Of a stretch of 5,270 nucleotides of DNA, positions 1 through 5,270 are shown piece by piece (within the stretch, counting starts at the first letter, position 1; the number at the start of each line of letters is the position of its first letter). The position numbers were made by a program, and so were the translations under genes. The notes under the pieces were generated by a model. It did no database searches. It was given only the letters and a program-made list of their open reading frames with translations, and was not told where the DNA came from. The stretch covers positions 1-5,270 of the forward strand of contig JAILHQ010000138.1 of assembly GCA_024695725.1 (NCBI GenBank), in the 5' to 3' direction. Origin of the DNA: Cyanobacteria bacterium RUI128 (GTDB lineage Bacteria > Cyanobacteriota > Vampirovibrionia > Gastranaerophilales > Gastranaerophilaceae).

Positions 1-2
1 GT

Positions 3-56
3 TTTGTAAAATGATTTTGTATTTACAAATAATTCAAGAAACTTTTCGATTACAAA
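3..56. repeat. Cluster of four TTTGTA/TACAAA half-sites downstream of galE
   Basis: The 59 bases beyond the galE stop contain TTTGTA at 3-8 and 16-21, and its complement TACAAA at 24-29 and 51-56, so the order is two forward then two reverse. The outer pair extends to an 8-base inverted repeat (TTTTGTAA at 2-9 and TTACAAAA at 50-57). The inner pair is separated by only two bases. The arms are almost entirely A/T and no U-tract follows a GC stem, so this is not a convincing terminator for galE. It could be a weak mRNA 3' structure, an operator for a gene beyond the left edge, or chance in AT-rich DNA. Confidence 0.35.
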
Positions 57-59
57 ATG

Positions 60-1091
60 TTAGTGTGTAACAATATGAATTTCTTGCAAAGTTGTTAATC
101 TTTTTTGAAGGAGTTTTTCCCATTCATACGCTGATTGAACACTTTGCTCAAGTGACTTTTCAGGGTTCCAGCCTAAAACTTCTTTTGCTTTTTTGTTATC
201 TGCAACAAGGGTTGCCGGATCGCCTTCCCGTCTGCCCATAACATCAACAGGAATGTCTTTTTCCGTTATTTTTTCACAAGCTGAAAATACTTGTTTTACA
301 CTGTTTCCATCAGTTGTGCCGAGGTTGAAATAATTTGTATCACCGCCATTATTCAGATATTTTAGAGCTAAAACGTGAGCATTAATAAGATCTTCAATAT
401 TTATATAATCTCTGACACATGTTCCGTCAACTGTATCATAATCCGTCCCAAACATTTGGAAGGTTTTCCCTCCGGAGAATGTGGATTTCAGGATATTCGG
501 AATCAGGTGAGTTTCAGGCTCATGCCACTCCCCGACTCTGCTCTGTGAATCAGCACCTGCAACGTTAAAATATCTCAGGCGAATACTTTTTAAATGGTAT
601 GCTTTATCATAATCATCCAAAATTCTTTCAATCATCAATTTTGAACTTCCGTATGGATTAATAGGTTCCTGCGGATGTTTTTCATCAATAGGAGTGTAAA
701 CAGGCTCGCCGTATGTTGCTGCGGTTGACGAGAAAACTATCTTTTTAACATTGTTTTCAAGCATTGCACGGAATAAGTTCAAAGAGCCGTATACATTGTT
801 CAGATAATATTTTTGAGGGTTCTTAACGGACTCGCGTACCTGCGAAAATGCCGCAAAATGAACAACTGCATCAATATCGTGTTTTTTGAATACAGAGTTT
901 ATTTCCTCATAATTTTGTAAATTCCCCTGAATGAAATCTACAAAATTATCTCCGATATTTTTGAGTGTTTTTATCGTTTCATAATGTCCGAGTTCTAAAC
1001 TGTCAAAAACTACAACCTTTTCACCGAGTTCTAACAATTTTAGAACACAATGACTTCCTATATATCCTGCTCCGCCTGTAACTAATATCAT
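60..1091 (-). CDS. galE: UDP-glucose 4-epimerase GalE
   Basis: GalE interconverts UDP-glucose and UDP-galactose in the cytoplasm using tightly bound NAD, linking galactose use to envelope polysaccharide precursors. The 343-residue protein has the usual length and order of the extended short-chain dehydrogenase/reductase family. The N-terminal NAD-binding motif TGGAGYIG is at residues 5-12. HFAAFSQV lies around 78-85. The catalytic Ser/Thr region SSTAATYG is at 121-128, with Thr123 aligning with the E. coli catalytic Ser124, and the YxxxK pair is Tyr147/Lys151. Substrate-side motifs are NVAGAD (176-181), HLIPNIL (195-201), CVRDYI (225-230) and REGDP (288-292). The start is supported by a GGAG Shine-Dalgarno at 1099-1102, seven bases upstream, and by the fold beginning right at the initiator Met. 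It lies 32 bases after comM on the same strand, so read-through is possible, but it may also have its own promoter in that gap. The last ~12 residues after the EWEKLLQK helix are a short variable tail. Some GalE enzymes also epimerise the N-acetylated sugars, which cannot be judged here. Confidence 0.96.
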   Translation of the reverse strand: MILVTGGAGYIGSHCVLKLLELGEKVVVFDSLELGHYETIKTLKNIGDNFVDFIQGNLQNYEEINSVFKKHDIDAVVHFAAFSQVRESVKNPQKYYLNNVYGSLNLFRAMLENNVKKIVFSSTAATYGEPVYTPIDEKHPQEPINPYGSSKLMIERILDDYDKAYHLKSIRLRYFNVAGADSQSRVGEWHEPETHLIPNILKSTFSGGKTFQMFGTDYDTVDGTCVRDYINIEDLINAHVLALKYLNNGGDTNYFNLGTTDGNSVKQVFSACEKITEKDIPVDVMGRREGDPATLVADNKKAKEVLGWNPEKSLEQSVQSAYEWEKLLQKRLTTLQEIHIVTH

Positions 1092-1110
1092 ATTATTTCT
1101 CCATGTATAA

Positions 1111-1119
1111 ATTATATCA
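1111..1119 (-). promoter_or_regulatory. Candidate extended -10 promoter for galE
   Basis: On the minus strand the comM-galE gap contains TGATATAAT, a perfect extended -10 (TG-n-TATAAT). Transcription would start around 1104, leaving a leader of about 13 bases that still contains the GGAG Shine-Dalgarno. No good -35 box lies at the normal distance, where the sequence falls inside the comM 3' end; extended -10 promoters can work without one. TATAAT-like strings are common in AT-rich DNA, so this is an inference. It would give galE expression independent of comM. Confidence 0.45.
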
Positions 1120-1123
1120 TAAA

Positions 1124-2647
1124 CTAATCATCAGAACGATATTGTAAAGCTTGTGACAAATGGTTTACTGTAATATCCTTTTCACCCGCCAAATCTGCAA
1201 TTGTTCTTGCCAGCTTGAGAATCCTTGAATATTTTCTTCCTGACAACTGATATTTAGAGGCTGCCATCTTCATAAGATTTTGAGCATCACCATCTAAAAC
1301 ACAATATTTATCAATCAATTTTGCACTCAACTCTGAATTAGTAAAAATTCCTTCATCTTTGTACCGCTCTGCCTGAATTTTTCTGGCTTTTGTAACACGT
1401 TTTCTGATTTCTGATGATGGTTCTGATTCCTCATTTATATTCAATAATTCATCAGGAGTCAACCGCGGTACATCAATAATCATATCAATTCTGTCCAGTA
1501 GCGGACCTGAAAGTCTTGCTTTGTATCTTTGAATTTGGACATCTGTACAATTACAATGTTTTTCAACATCGCCAAGAAACCCGCAAGGGCAAGGATTCAT
1601 TGCCCCGATTAATATAAATTTTGAAGGGTATCTTATTGAAGATTTTGCTCTTGAAATAACAACATACCCATCCTCTAACGGCTGTCTGAGAGTTTCAAGC
1701 ACATTTCTCGGAAATTCAACCATCTCATCAAGGAACAACACCCCTCTGTGAGCAAGAGTAATTTCCCCCGGTCTTGGGTTCTGACCGCCACCGATAATCC
1801 CGACAGAAGATGCCGTATGATGAACAGGTCTGTATGGACGCTGAGTCATAAGAGGTTTTTCTTTTGATAACAGTCCGCAAATACTGTATATTTTAGTCAG
1901 CTCAAGAGCTTCTTCCATCTCTAAAGGCGGAAGAATTGATGCAAAGCATTTAGCCATAAGCGTTTTCCCTGAGCCCGGAGAACCGGACATCAAAACATTG
2001 TGTCCGCCGGCAGCAGAAATCTCAAGAGCTTTTTTAGCCTTTTGCTGTCCCTTCACATCCTTAAAATCATACAAATAATCTTCTTCAAAAGAGGTGTTCA
2101 AGTATTGCTCCATATCAACGATAACCGGAGAAACGGGAGCCTCTGTAAAATGATTCACAACATCCGTCAGATGTTCAACTCCCAATACAGTCACACCCTG
2201 AACCAATGCCGCTTCTTTTGCGTTTTCAACAGGAACAAAAACAGTTGTAATCCCGTTTTCTTTTAACCCCTGAACAATCGGAAGTATCCCGTTAACCCCT
2301 CTTATAGAGCCGTCTAAAGACAACTCACCCATAAACGCAATCTCTTTGATTTTATCTTCGGGAATAACACCTTCTTCCTGCAAAATCCCGACTGCCATTG
2401 GTAAATCAAACAGGGTACCCTCTTTTTTTATATCGGCAGGAGCAAGATTAATAATAACTTTCCCCTTCGGGAATGTGTAACCCGAATTTTTTATAGCGGA
2501 ACGGATTCTTTCTCTTGATTCCGATACCGAATTATCGGGGAGTCCGACAATACTCACAGCCGGCAGAGAATTTGCAACATCAACCTCTACTTCTATCTTA
2601 TATGCTTCTAATCCTACCGTCGTTGCGGTAATTGCTTTACAAACCAT
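1124..2647 (-). CDS. comM: ComM/YifB family Mg-chelatase-like AAA+ ATPase
   Basis: Members of this family are AAA+ ATPases. The best-studied, ComM of naturally transformable bacteria, is a hexameric helicase that drives branch migration during integration of transforming DNA. The 507-residue protein has the full architecture. An N-terminal ChlI/Lon-protease-like domain covers roughly residues 1-165, with the hallmark LPAVSIVGLPD at 28-38 and SRERIRSAIKNSG at 44-56. The AAA+ Mg-chelatase core follows, with Walker A GSPGSGKT at 222-229, Walker B LFLDE at 304-308 and an arginine-finger-like LLDRID at 383-388. The C-terminal helical domain contains LSGRKYSRILKLARTIADL (468-486). Four cysteines, Cys353, 355, 365 and 367, form the cluster typical of the family (NPCPCG...CNC). 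Real Mg-chelatase BchI/ChlI lacks the N-terminal domain, and no pigment genes are nearby. The start aligns with the family's conserved N-terminus, yet no Shine-Dalgarno precedes it. A -10 box ends six bases upstream, suggesting a leaderless mRNA. Presence of the gene does not prove competence, since many non-competent bacteria carry it. Confidence 0.95.
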   Translation of the reverse strand: MVCKAITATTVGLEAYKIEVEVDVANSLPAVSIVGLPDNSVSESRERIRSAIKNSGYTFPKGKVIINLAPADIKKEGTLFDLPMAVGILQEEGVIPEDKIKEIAFMGELSLDGSIRGVNGILPIVQGLKENGITTVFVPVENAKEAALVQGVTVLGVEHLTDVVNHFTEAPVSPVIVDMEQYLNTSFEEDYLYDFKDVKGQQKAKKALEISAAGGHNVLMSGSPGSGKTLMAKCFASILPPLEMEEALELTKIYSICGLLSKEKPLMTQRPYRPVHHTASSVGIIGGGQNPRPGEITLAHRGVLFLDEMVEFPRNVLETLRQPLEDGYVVISRAKSSIRYPSKFILIGAMNPCPCGFLGDVEKHCNCTDVQIQRYKARLSGPLLDRIDMIIDVPRLTPDELLNINEESEPSSEIRKRVTKARKIQAERYKDEGIFTNSELSAKLIDKYCVLDGDAQNLMKMAASKYQLSGRKYSRILKLARTIADLAGEKDITVNHLSQALQYRSDD

Positions 2648-2653
2648 AGTCGT

Positions 2654-2683
2654 ATTATATAATAAATCTCTGTTCTAAATCAA
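2654..2683 (-). promoter_or_regulatory. Candidate comM promoter giving a leaderless mRNA
   Basis: Read on the minus strand, TTGATT (2678-2683) is followed after 18 bases by a perfect TATAAT (2654-2659). Only six bases (ACGACT) separate that -10 box from the comM ATG, so the expected transcription start is the A of the start codon or within a base or two of it. No purine-rich Shine-Dalgarno lies in the preceding 15 bases, unlike the other three minus-strand genes. The -35 box abuts and slightly overlaps the U-tract of the rpmB terminator. Boxes and spacing are seen directly; leaderless initiation is inferred. Confidence 0.6.
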
Positions 2684-2714
2684 ATAAAAAGAGCCGACTT
2701 AATAAATCGGCTCT
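2682..2714 (-). terminator. Intrinsic terminator of rpmB
   Basis: On the minus strand an 8-bp perfect stem, AGAGCCGA (2707-2714) pairing with TCGGCTCT (2690-2697), encloses a 9-base loop. It is followed by a T-rich tract, TTTTTATTT, in which the first T overlaps the last stem pair. The stem is the only GC-rich palindrome in the spacer, and it sits 24 bases beyond the rpmB stop. This is a classic Rho-independent terminator. It should separate rpmB from comM transcription. On the plus strand the sequence after the stem (TCTTTATTTAT) is a poorer tract, so the terminator is oriented for rpmB. Confidence 0.88.
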
Positions 2715-2737
2715 CTTTATTTATAAAACTTTTTGAA

Positions 2738-2929
2738 TTAAACAGCCTTTTGTACTTTTCCGGCTCTTAAACAAGATGTACAAACTGTCATTTTTTTAGT
2801 ATTACCATTTACATCAACTCTAATTGTTTGTAAGTTTGGAGTTTGTCTGTGTACGATTTGTTTATTTGAAAATGTTCTTTTAGCTGCTTTAAGTGGAGTT
2901 TTACCACAGATTTCACATTGCTTTGACAT
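2738..2929 (-). CDS. rpmB: 50S ribosomal protein L28, short four-cysteine form
   Basis: L28 (bL28) is a small basic protein of the large ribosomal subunit. The 63-residue product shows the family pattern: CEICGKTPLKA at the N-terminus, the PNLQTIRV core strand at 31-38, and the C-terminal CLRAGKVQKAV. Two CxxC pairs, Cys5/Cys8 and Cys50/Cys53, mark the zinc-binding (C+) version of the protein. Many bacteria carry a cysteine-free version instead. The length matches the short (about 60-65 residue) L28 type rather than the roughly 78-residue type of E. coli. The start is supported by AGAAAGGA at 2938-2945, eight bases upstream of ATG. It appears monocistronic, with its own candidate promoter, a leader of about 65 bases and a strong terminator. 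rpmG, its partner in some genomes, is not here. Confidence 0.95.
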   Translation of the reverse strand: MSKQCEICGKTPLKAAKRTFSNKQIVHRQTPNLQTIRVDVNGNTKKMTVCTSCLRAGKVQKAV

Positions 2930-3000
2930 AATAAGTGTCCTTTCTATAACTAGTGTATTTATACAATATCTTAAATATATTCTGATTACAAGTAGGATTT

Positions 3001-3028
3001 ATAATATTTGTTAACAATATTAAGTAAA
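3001..3028 (-). promoter_or_regulatory. Candidate rpmB promoter with TTTACTTAATAT element
   Basis: On the minus strand TTTACT (3023-3028) is followed after 16 bases by TATTAT (3001-3006), a plausible -35/-10 pair. Transcription would start near 2994 and give a leader of about 65 bases before rpmB. Support comes from the glmS upstream region, where the same 12-base string TTTACTTAATAT stands in the same position, again with a 16-base spacer. A TATAAA at 2958-2963 is a possible alternative -10 closer to the gene, but it lacks a well-placed -35. Confidence 0.45.
3002..3022. repeat. AT-only inverted repeat between glmS and rpmB
   Basis: TAATATT (3002-3008) and AATATTA (3016-3022) are perfect 7-base inverted arms around a 7-base loop, which itself contains GTTAAC. 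All paired bases are A/T, so RNA pairing would be weak and no U-tract follows on the glmS side. It is not a good glmS terminator. It lies inside the proposed rpmB promoter spacer, so if it is functional an operator role is more likely. Confidence 0.35.
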
Positions 3029-3062
3029 CCCCACTATTACCTGTTCAAAATATATGACTAAA

Positions 3063-4907
3063 TTATTCCACAGTAACGGATTTTGCAAGGTTTCTAGGCT
3101 GGTCAACGTCTTTGCCTAAAAATTCCGCAATATAGTATGCAATCAACTGCAACGGAATAATCGCCAGAATTGGTGACAAGTATTCATCCGTTTCAGGGAT
3201 TCTTATAATATCATCAAACAAATCGTTCAATTTTTCATCAGACGAGTTTGTCAGAGCAATCATTTTAGCGTTTCTTGCTTTTGCTTCCTCACTGTTAGAC
3301 AAAATCTTGTCATAAACTTTACCCTTCATCATAATTGATAAAACAGGTAACGTTTCATCTAACATAGCAATCGGGCCGTGTTTAAGTTCCCCTGCGGTGT
3401 AACCTGTCGCATTGATATAACTGATTTCTTTTAATTTCAATGCACCTTCCAGCGCAGTCGGGAAGTTAATACCTCTTGCGATATAGATAAAGTTCTTTGC
3501 GTTAGCGTATTTTCTTGAAATAACTTTAACCTGATTTTCCTGAGAAAGAACCTCTTCAGCTTTTTCAGGCAATACAATGAGTTCCTTCTTCAGTTTTTTA
3601 ACCAACTCTTTATCAACAGACTCTTTAATTTCTGCAATATAAATAGCTAACAGATAGAATGAAATAAGTTGTGCCATATATGATTTTGTAGCCGCAACAC
3701 TGACTTCTATCCCTGCACAAACAGAAATAAGACTGTCAGCTTCACGAGCCATTGTTGAATCAGGTCTGTTTGTAACAATAAGGATATGGGAACCGCGTTT
3801 TTTAGACTGTTTAACTGCAGTAATTGTATCAGCCGTTTCTCCTGACTGAGAAACCCCGATTACAAGAGTGTTTTCGTCTGTTACAGTCTTTCTGTAAATA
3901 TATTCACTTGACGGCTCAACATCAACCGCTATCCCGCAGAAATCTTCTAAGATATATTTCCCTACCATTGCTGCGTGTAATGATGTACCGCAGGCAACGA
4001 TTTGGATACGATTCAGTTTTTTAACAGTTTCTTTATCCAGTTGAACTTCGCTCAAATTCAGGTTTTCATTAACCCCTGTGATTTTGCCGCTCAAAAGGTT
4101 TCTTATGATGCTGGGTTGTTCGTGGATTTCCTTCATCATATAGTGTTTGTAACCCATTTTGCTGAGGGCAACAGGCTCCCAAGGAAGAACCTCTATTTTC
4201 CCCTGAATTTCGTTATTATTTTTGTCAATAAGTTTCATTGATGTTCTTGTCAGAGTAACGATTTGGTTATCATCAAGATACATAGCTTTCTTTGTGTAAT
4301 CAATGATTGCAGGAACGTCAGATGCAACAAAATATTCACCTTCCCCGATACCGACAACTAATGGTGCATTTCTTTTTGTCGCAACGATTGTATCTTTGGC
4401 ATCTTGATGAAGAACGCATAGTGCGTAAGCACCTTCTATCTTTTGGGTTGCAAGTCTGACTGCCTCTGTCAGGTCTTTAACCTTGTCAAACTCTCTTGCC
4501 ACAAGGTGAGCAACCGTTTCAGTATCTGTTTGGGATTTGAACAAACAACCTTCTTTTTCTAGCTCAACTCTTAATTCCTGATAGTTTTCAATAATCCCGT
4601 TGTGAACGAGAACAAGTTTCCCGCAGTTACATGTGTGAGGGTGAGCGTTTACTGTGGTAGGCGCACCATGAGTAGCCCAACGGATGTGACCGATACCGAT
4701 AGTTGCTTTATCCAGTTCATCTTTTATCGGTTTAATATTATCTTTCAGGTTGTTCAGTTTCCCGACTGCCTTGTATAATTCAATATGACCGCCGTTATTT
4801 AAAGCGATACCTGATGAATCATATCCGCGATATTCAAGTTTTGTTAACCCGTTCAAAAGAATATCAACAGCTGATTTCTCCCCGATATATCCGACTATTC
4901 CGCACAT
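3063..4907 (-). CDS. glmS: Glutamine--fructose-6-phosphate aminotransferase (isomerizing) GlmS
   Basis: GlmS makes glucosamine-6-phosphate from fructose-6-phosphate and glutamine, the committed step to UDP-GlcNAc for peptidoglycan and other envelope glycans. The 614-residue protein matches the bacterial family (E. coli 609). The glutaminase domain covers about 1-240, with nucleophile Cys2 exposed after Met removal (MCGIVGYIG), EYRGYDSSG at 25-33, HIRWATHG at 74-81, HNG at 102-104 and TDTE at 127-130. The KHYMMKEIHEQP linker is at 254-265. Two SIS sugar-phosphate domains follow, with CGTS at 306-309, SQSGETADT at 353-361, Glu487/Lys491/Glu494 in LEGALKLKEISY, and His510 in GELKHGP. The C-terminal tail DQPRNLAKSVTVE contains Lys609, matching the E. 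coli active-site lysine of the isomerase. All key residues are intact. The start is supported by AAGGAG at 4915-4920, seven bases from ATG, and by the absolute need for Cys at position 2. No glmS ribozyme core is visible upstream. Confidence 0.97.
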   Translation of the reverse strand: MCGIVGYIGEKSAVDILLNGLTKLEYRGYDSSGIALNNGGHIELYKAVGKLNNLKDNIKPIKDELDKATIGIGHIRWATHGAPTTVNAHPHTCNCGKLVLVHNGIIENYQELRVELEKEGCLFKSQTDTETVAHLVAREFDKVKDLTEAVRLATQKIEGAYALCVLHQDAKDTIVATKRNAPLVVGIGEGEYFVASDVPAIIDYTKKAMYLDDNQIVTLTRTSMKLIDKNNNEIQGKIEVLPWEPVALSKMGYKHYMMKEIHEQPSIIRNLLSGKITGVNENLNLSEVQLDKETVKKLNRIQIVACGTSLHAAMVGKYILEDFCGIAVDVEPSSEYIYRKTVTDENTLVIGVSQSGETADTITAVKQSKKRGSHILIVTNRPDSTMAREADSLISVCAGIEVSVAATKSYMAQLISFYLLAIYIAEIKESVDKELVKKLKKELIVLPEKAEEVLSQENQVKVISRKYANAKNFIYIARGINFPTALEGALKLKEISYINATGYTAGELKHGPIAMLDETLPVLSIMMKGKVYDKILSNSEEAKARNAKMIALTNSSDEKLNDLFDDIIRIPETDEYLSPILAIIPLQLIAYYIAEFLGKDVDQPRNLAKSVTVE

Positions 4908-4929
4908 AAATGCTCTCCTTAAAATCTTT

Positions 4930-4981
4930 TTTACTAAAATATATTATCATCAAAATATATTAAGTAAAATATTTATTTACT
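4930..4981. repeat. Ordered direct and inverted repeat block upstream of glmS
   Basis: Read on the plus strand, the block is TTTACT (4930-4935), AAAATATATTA (4936-4946), TCATC, AAAATATATTA again (4952-4962), AGTAAA (4963-4968), a 7-base spacer, then TTTACT (4976-4981). Two identical 11-base direct repeats are therefore bracketed by a 6-base inverted pair. The central AGTAAA can also pair with the second TTTACT as a 6-bp, 7-base-loop hairpin. The block covers the proposed glmS -35 and -10. It may be an operator region or merely AT-rich sequence with local repetition. The arrangement is seen directly; the function is unknown. Confidence 0.6.
4941..4968 (-). promoter_or_regulatory. Candidate glmS promoter with TTTACTTAATAT element
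   Basis: On the minus strand TTTACT (4963-4968) and TAATAT (4941-4946) are separated by 16 bases, the same layout as the candidate rpmB promoter. The 12-base TTTACTTAATAT at 4957-4968 is identical to 3017-3028. Transcription would start near 4934 and leave a leader of roughly 27 bases with the AAGGAG Shine-Dalgarno. Individual boxes are weak matches to the sigma-70 consensus, so confidence rests mainly on the repeated architecture. Confidence 0.45.
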
Positions 4982-5120
4982 AAACATTAAGCACTTATTT
5001 TTGCACTCAGCTTTTGCAGTTAAATATTGTATAAAATAATCGTTTTATGAATATTGTGAAAGCGAACTAATATTGCTAATCTTAGAGTAAAATTTCTTAT
5101 TATAAACAGAACTTTTACTT

Positions 5121-5150
5121 TTATTTTATACGAAAATATGTTAATATAAT
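5121..5150 (+). promoter_or_regulatory. Candidate promoter of the divergent plus-strand gene
   Basis: A perfect TATAAT is at 5145-5150. An overlapping extended -10, TG-T-TAATAT, spans 5139-5147. The -35 region is poor (TTATTT at 5121-5126, 18-base spacer). A 6-base inverted repeat, TATTTT (5122-5127) and AAAATA (5133-5138), lies between the boxes and could be an operator or chance. Transcription would begin near 5154-5158, giving a very short leader that just includes the AGGG before the start codon. Confidence 0.45.
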
Positions 5151-5168
5151 AATGTAGGGCAGTTCCAT

Positions 5169-5270
5169 ATGCAGGTAAACTCCAATCATACACGACAACA
5201 TATTCAACTGGTTAAGGTGTCGGAAAGCGGATTGCGAACAGAGGCACAATGGCAAAACCACGCTTTTGCC
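5169..5270 (+). CDS. Partial unidentified protein, N-terminus only
   Basis: An open frame starts with ATG at 5169 and stays open for 34 codons to the window edge. The visible product begins MQVNSNHTRQHIQLVKV and continues polar, rich in Gln, Asn, His and Ser, with no signal peptide, membrane segment or recognisable motif. I do not recognise the family. The start is the first possible one after an in-frame stop at 5142-5144. AGGG at 5156-5159, nine bases upstream, is a modest Shine-Dalgarno, and a TATAAT lies just before it. GC content rises sharply from the AT-only spacer to this stretch, consistent with real coding sequence. It is divergent from glmS across a shared 261-base spacer. The short visible length is the main limit. 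Confidence 0.6.
   Translation, partial: MQVNSNHTRQHIQLVKVSESGLRTEAQWQNHAFA

Noticed and set aside
2000..2266. Plus-strand open frame of 88 codons inside comM
   Set aside because: It lies wholly antisense to a clearly conserved AAA+ gene, has no ribosome binding site or recognisable motif, and its composition is what a complement of comM would give.
1124..2647. True magnesium chelatase subunit (BchI/ChlI) for chlorophyll synthesis
   Set aside because: The N-terminal Lon-like domain with the VGLPD motif and the four-cysteine cluster are YifB/ComM features. No pigment genes are present.
2930..3062. Intrinsic terminator directly after glmS
   Set aside because: A weak AGGTAA/TTACTT pairing (one G-U) and the 3002-3022 palindrome exist, but neither has a GC stem followed by a U-tract, so I do not call one.
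3824..4241. Two overlapping plus-strand open frames inside glmS (3824-4024 and 4002-4241)
   Set aside because: Both are antisense to the conserved SIS and linker region of glmS, overlap each other, and show no family motif or credible start signal. They are shadows of glmS.
4990..5021. TGCAAAA repeats on the minus strand (spaced 12-13 bases) as a structured leader RNA
   Set aside because: Only short TGC/TGCAAAA repeats are shared, they form no stable stem, and they lie upstream of the likely glmS transcription start.
5023..5075. Three copies of AATATTG (5023, 5050, 5069) as a regulator array
   Set aside because: Irregular spacing and a very common AT-rich heptamer; similar strings occur in the other spacers. 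Not distinguishable from chance.
1..5270. CRISPR array, tRNA, insertion sequence, prophage or defence system
   Set aside because: No regularly spaced repeats of CRISPR size, no cloverleaf-like GC-rich segments, no transposase and no terminal inverted repeats were seen. The coding content is entirely housekeeping apart from the partial edge gene.

Overview
This is a compact, AT-rich bacterial chromosomal window. Four complete housekeeping genes lie on the minus strand, and the first 34 codons of a divergent plus-strand reading frame run off the right edge. From right to left, which is the direction of minus-strand transcription, the complete genes are glmS (glucosamine-6-phosphate synthase), rpmB (a short, four-cysteine ribosomal protein L28), comM/yifB (a Mg-chelatase-like AAA+ ATPase) and galE (UDP-glucose 4-epimerase). 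I see no tRNA, rRNA, mobile element, CRISPR array, phage gene or toxin-antitoxin pair.

The organism cannot be fixed from four conserved genes. The low GC, the short zinc-type L28 and the AT-only spacers suit an uncultured low-GC bacterium, such as a gut Firmicute or a non-photosynthetic cyanobacterial relative (Melainabacteria/Gastranaerophilales). This is an impression from protein style, not a demonstrated placement. All four genes look intact, with full length and complete active-site motifs.

Layout: 1-59 is an AT-rich tail beyond galE with four TTTGTA/TACAAA half-sites. galE is at 60-1091. A 32-base gap holds a candidate extended -10 and a good Shine-Dalgarno. comM is at 1124-2647. The gap at 2648-2737 packs a clear rpmB terminator against a promoter that would make comM mRNA leaderless. 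rpmB is at 2738-2929. The gap at 2930-3062 holds the rpmB promoter and leader plus an AT-only palindrome. glmS is at 3063-4907. The 261-base divergent spacer 4908-5168 carries the glmS promoter region, an ordered repeat block and the promoter of the plus-strand frame.

Functionally, glmS and galE both supply amino-sugar and nucleotide-sugar precursors for the cell envelope. rpmB serves the ribosome, and comM serves DNA uptake and recombination. The genes are neighbours rather than a pathway, and each appears to have its own promoter. The most interesting signals are in the control regions. The first is the leaderless comM start abutting the rpmB terminator. The second is a 12-base element (TTTACTTAATAT on the minus strand) found at the same promoter position upstream of both rpmB and glmS. 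The third is the repeat block upstream of glmS. I found no convincing novel multi-gene system.
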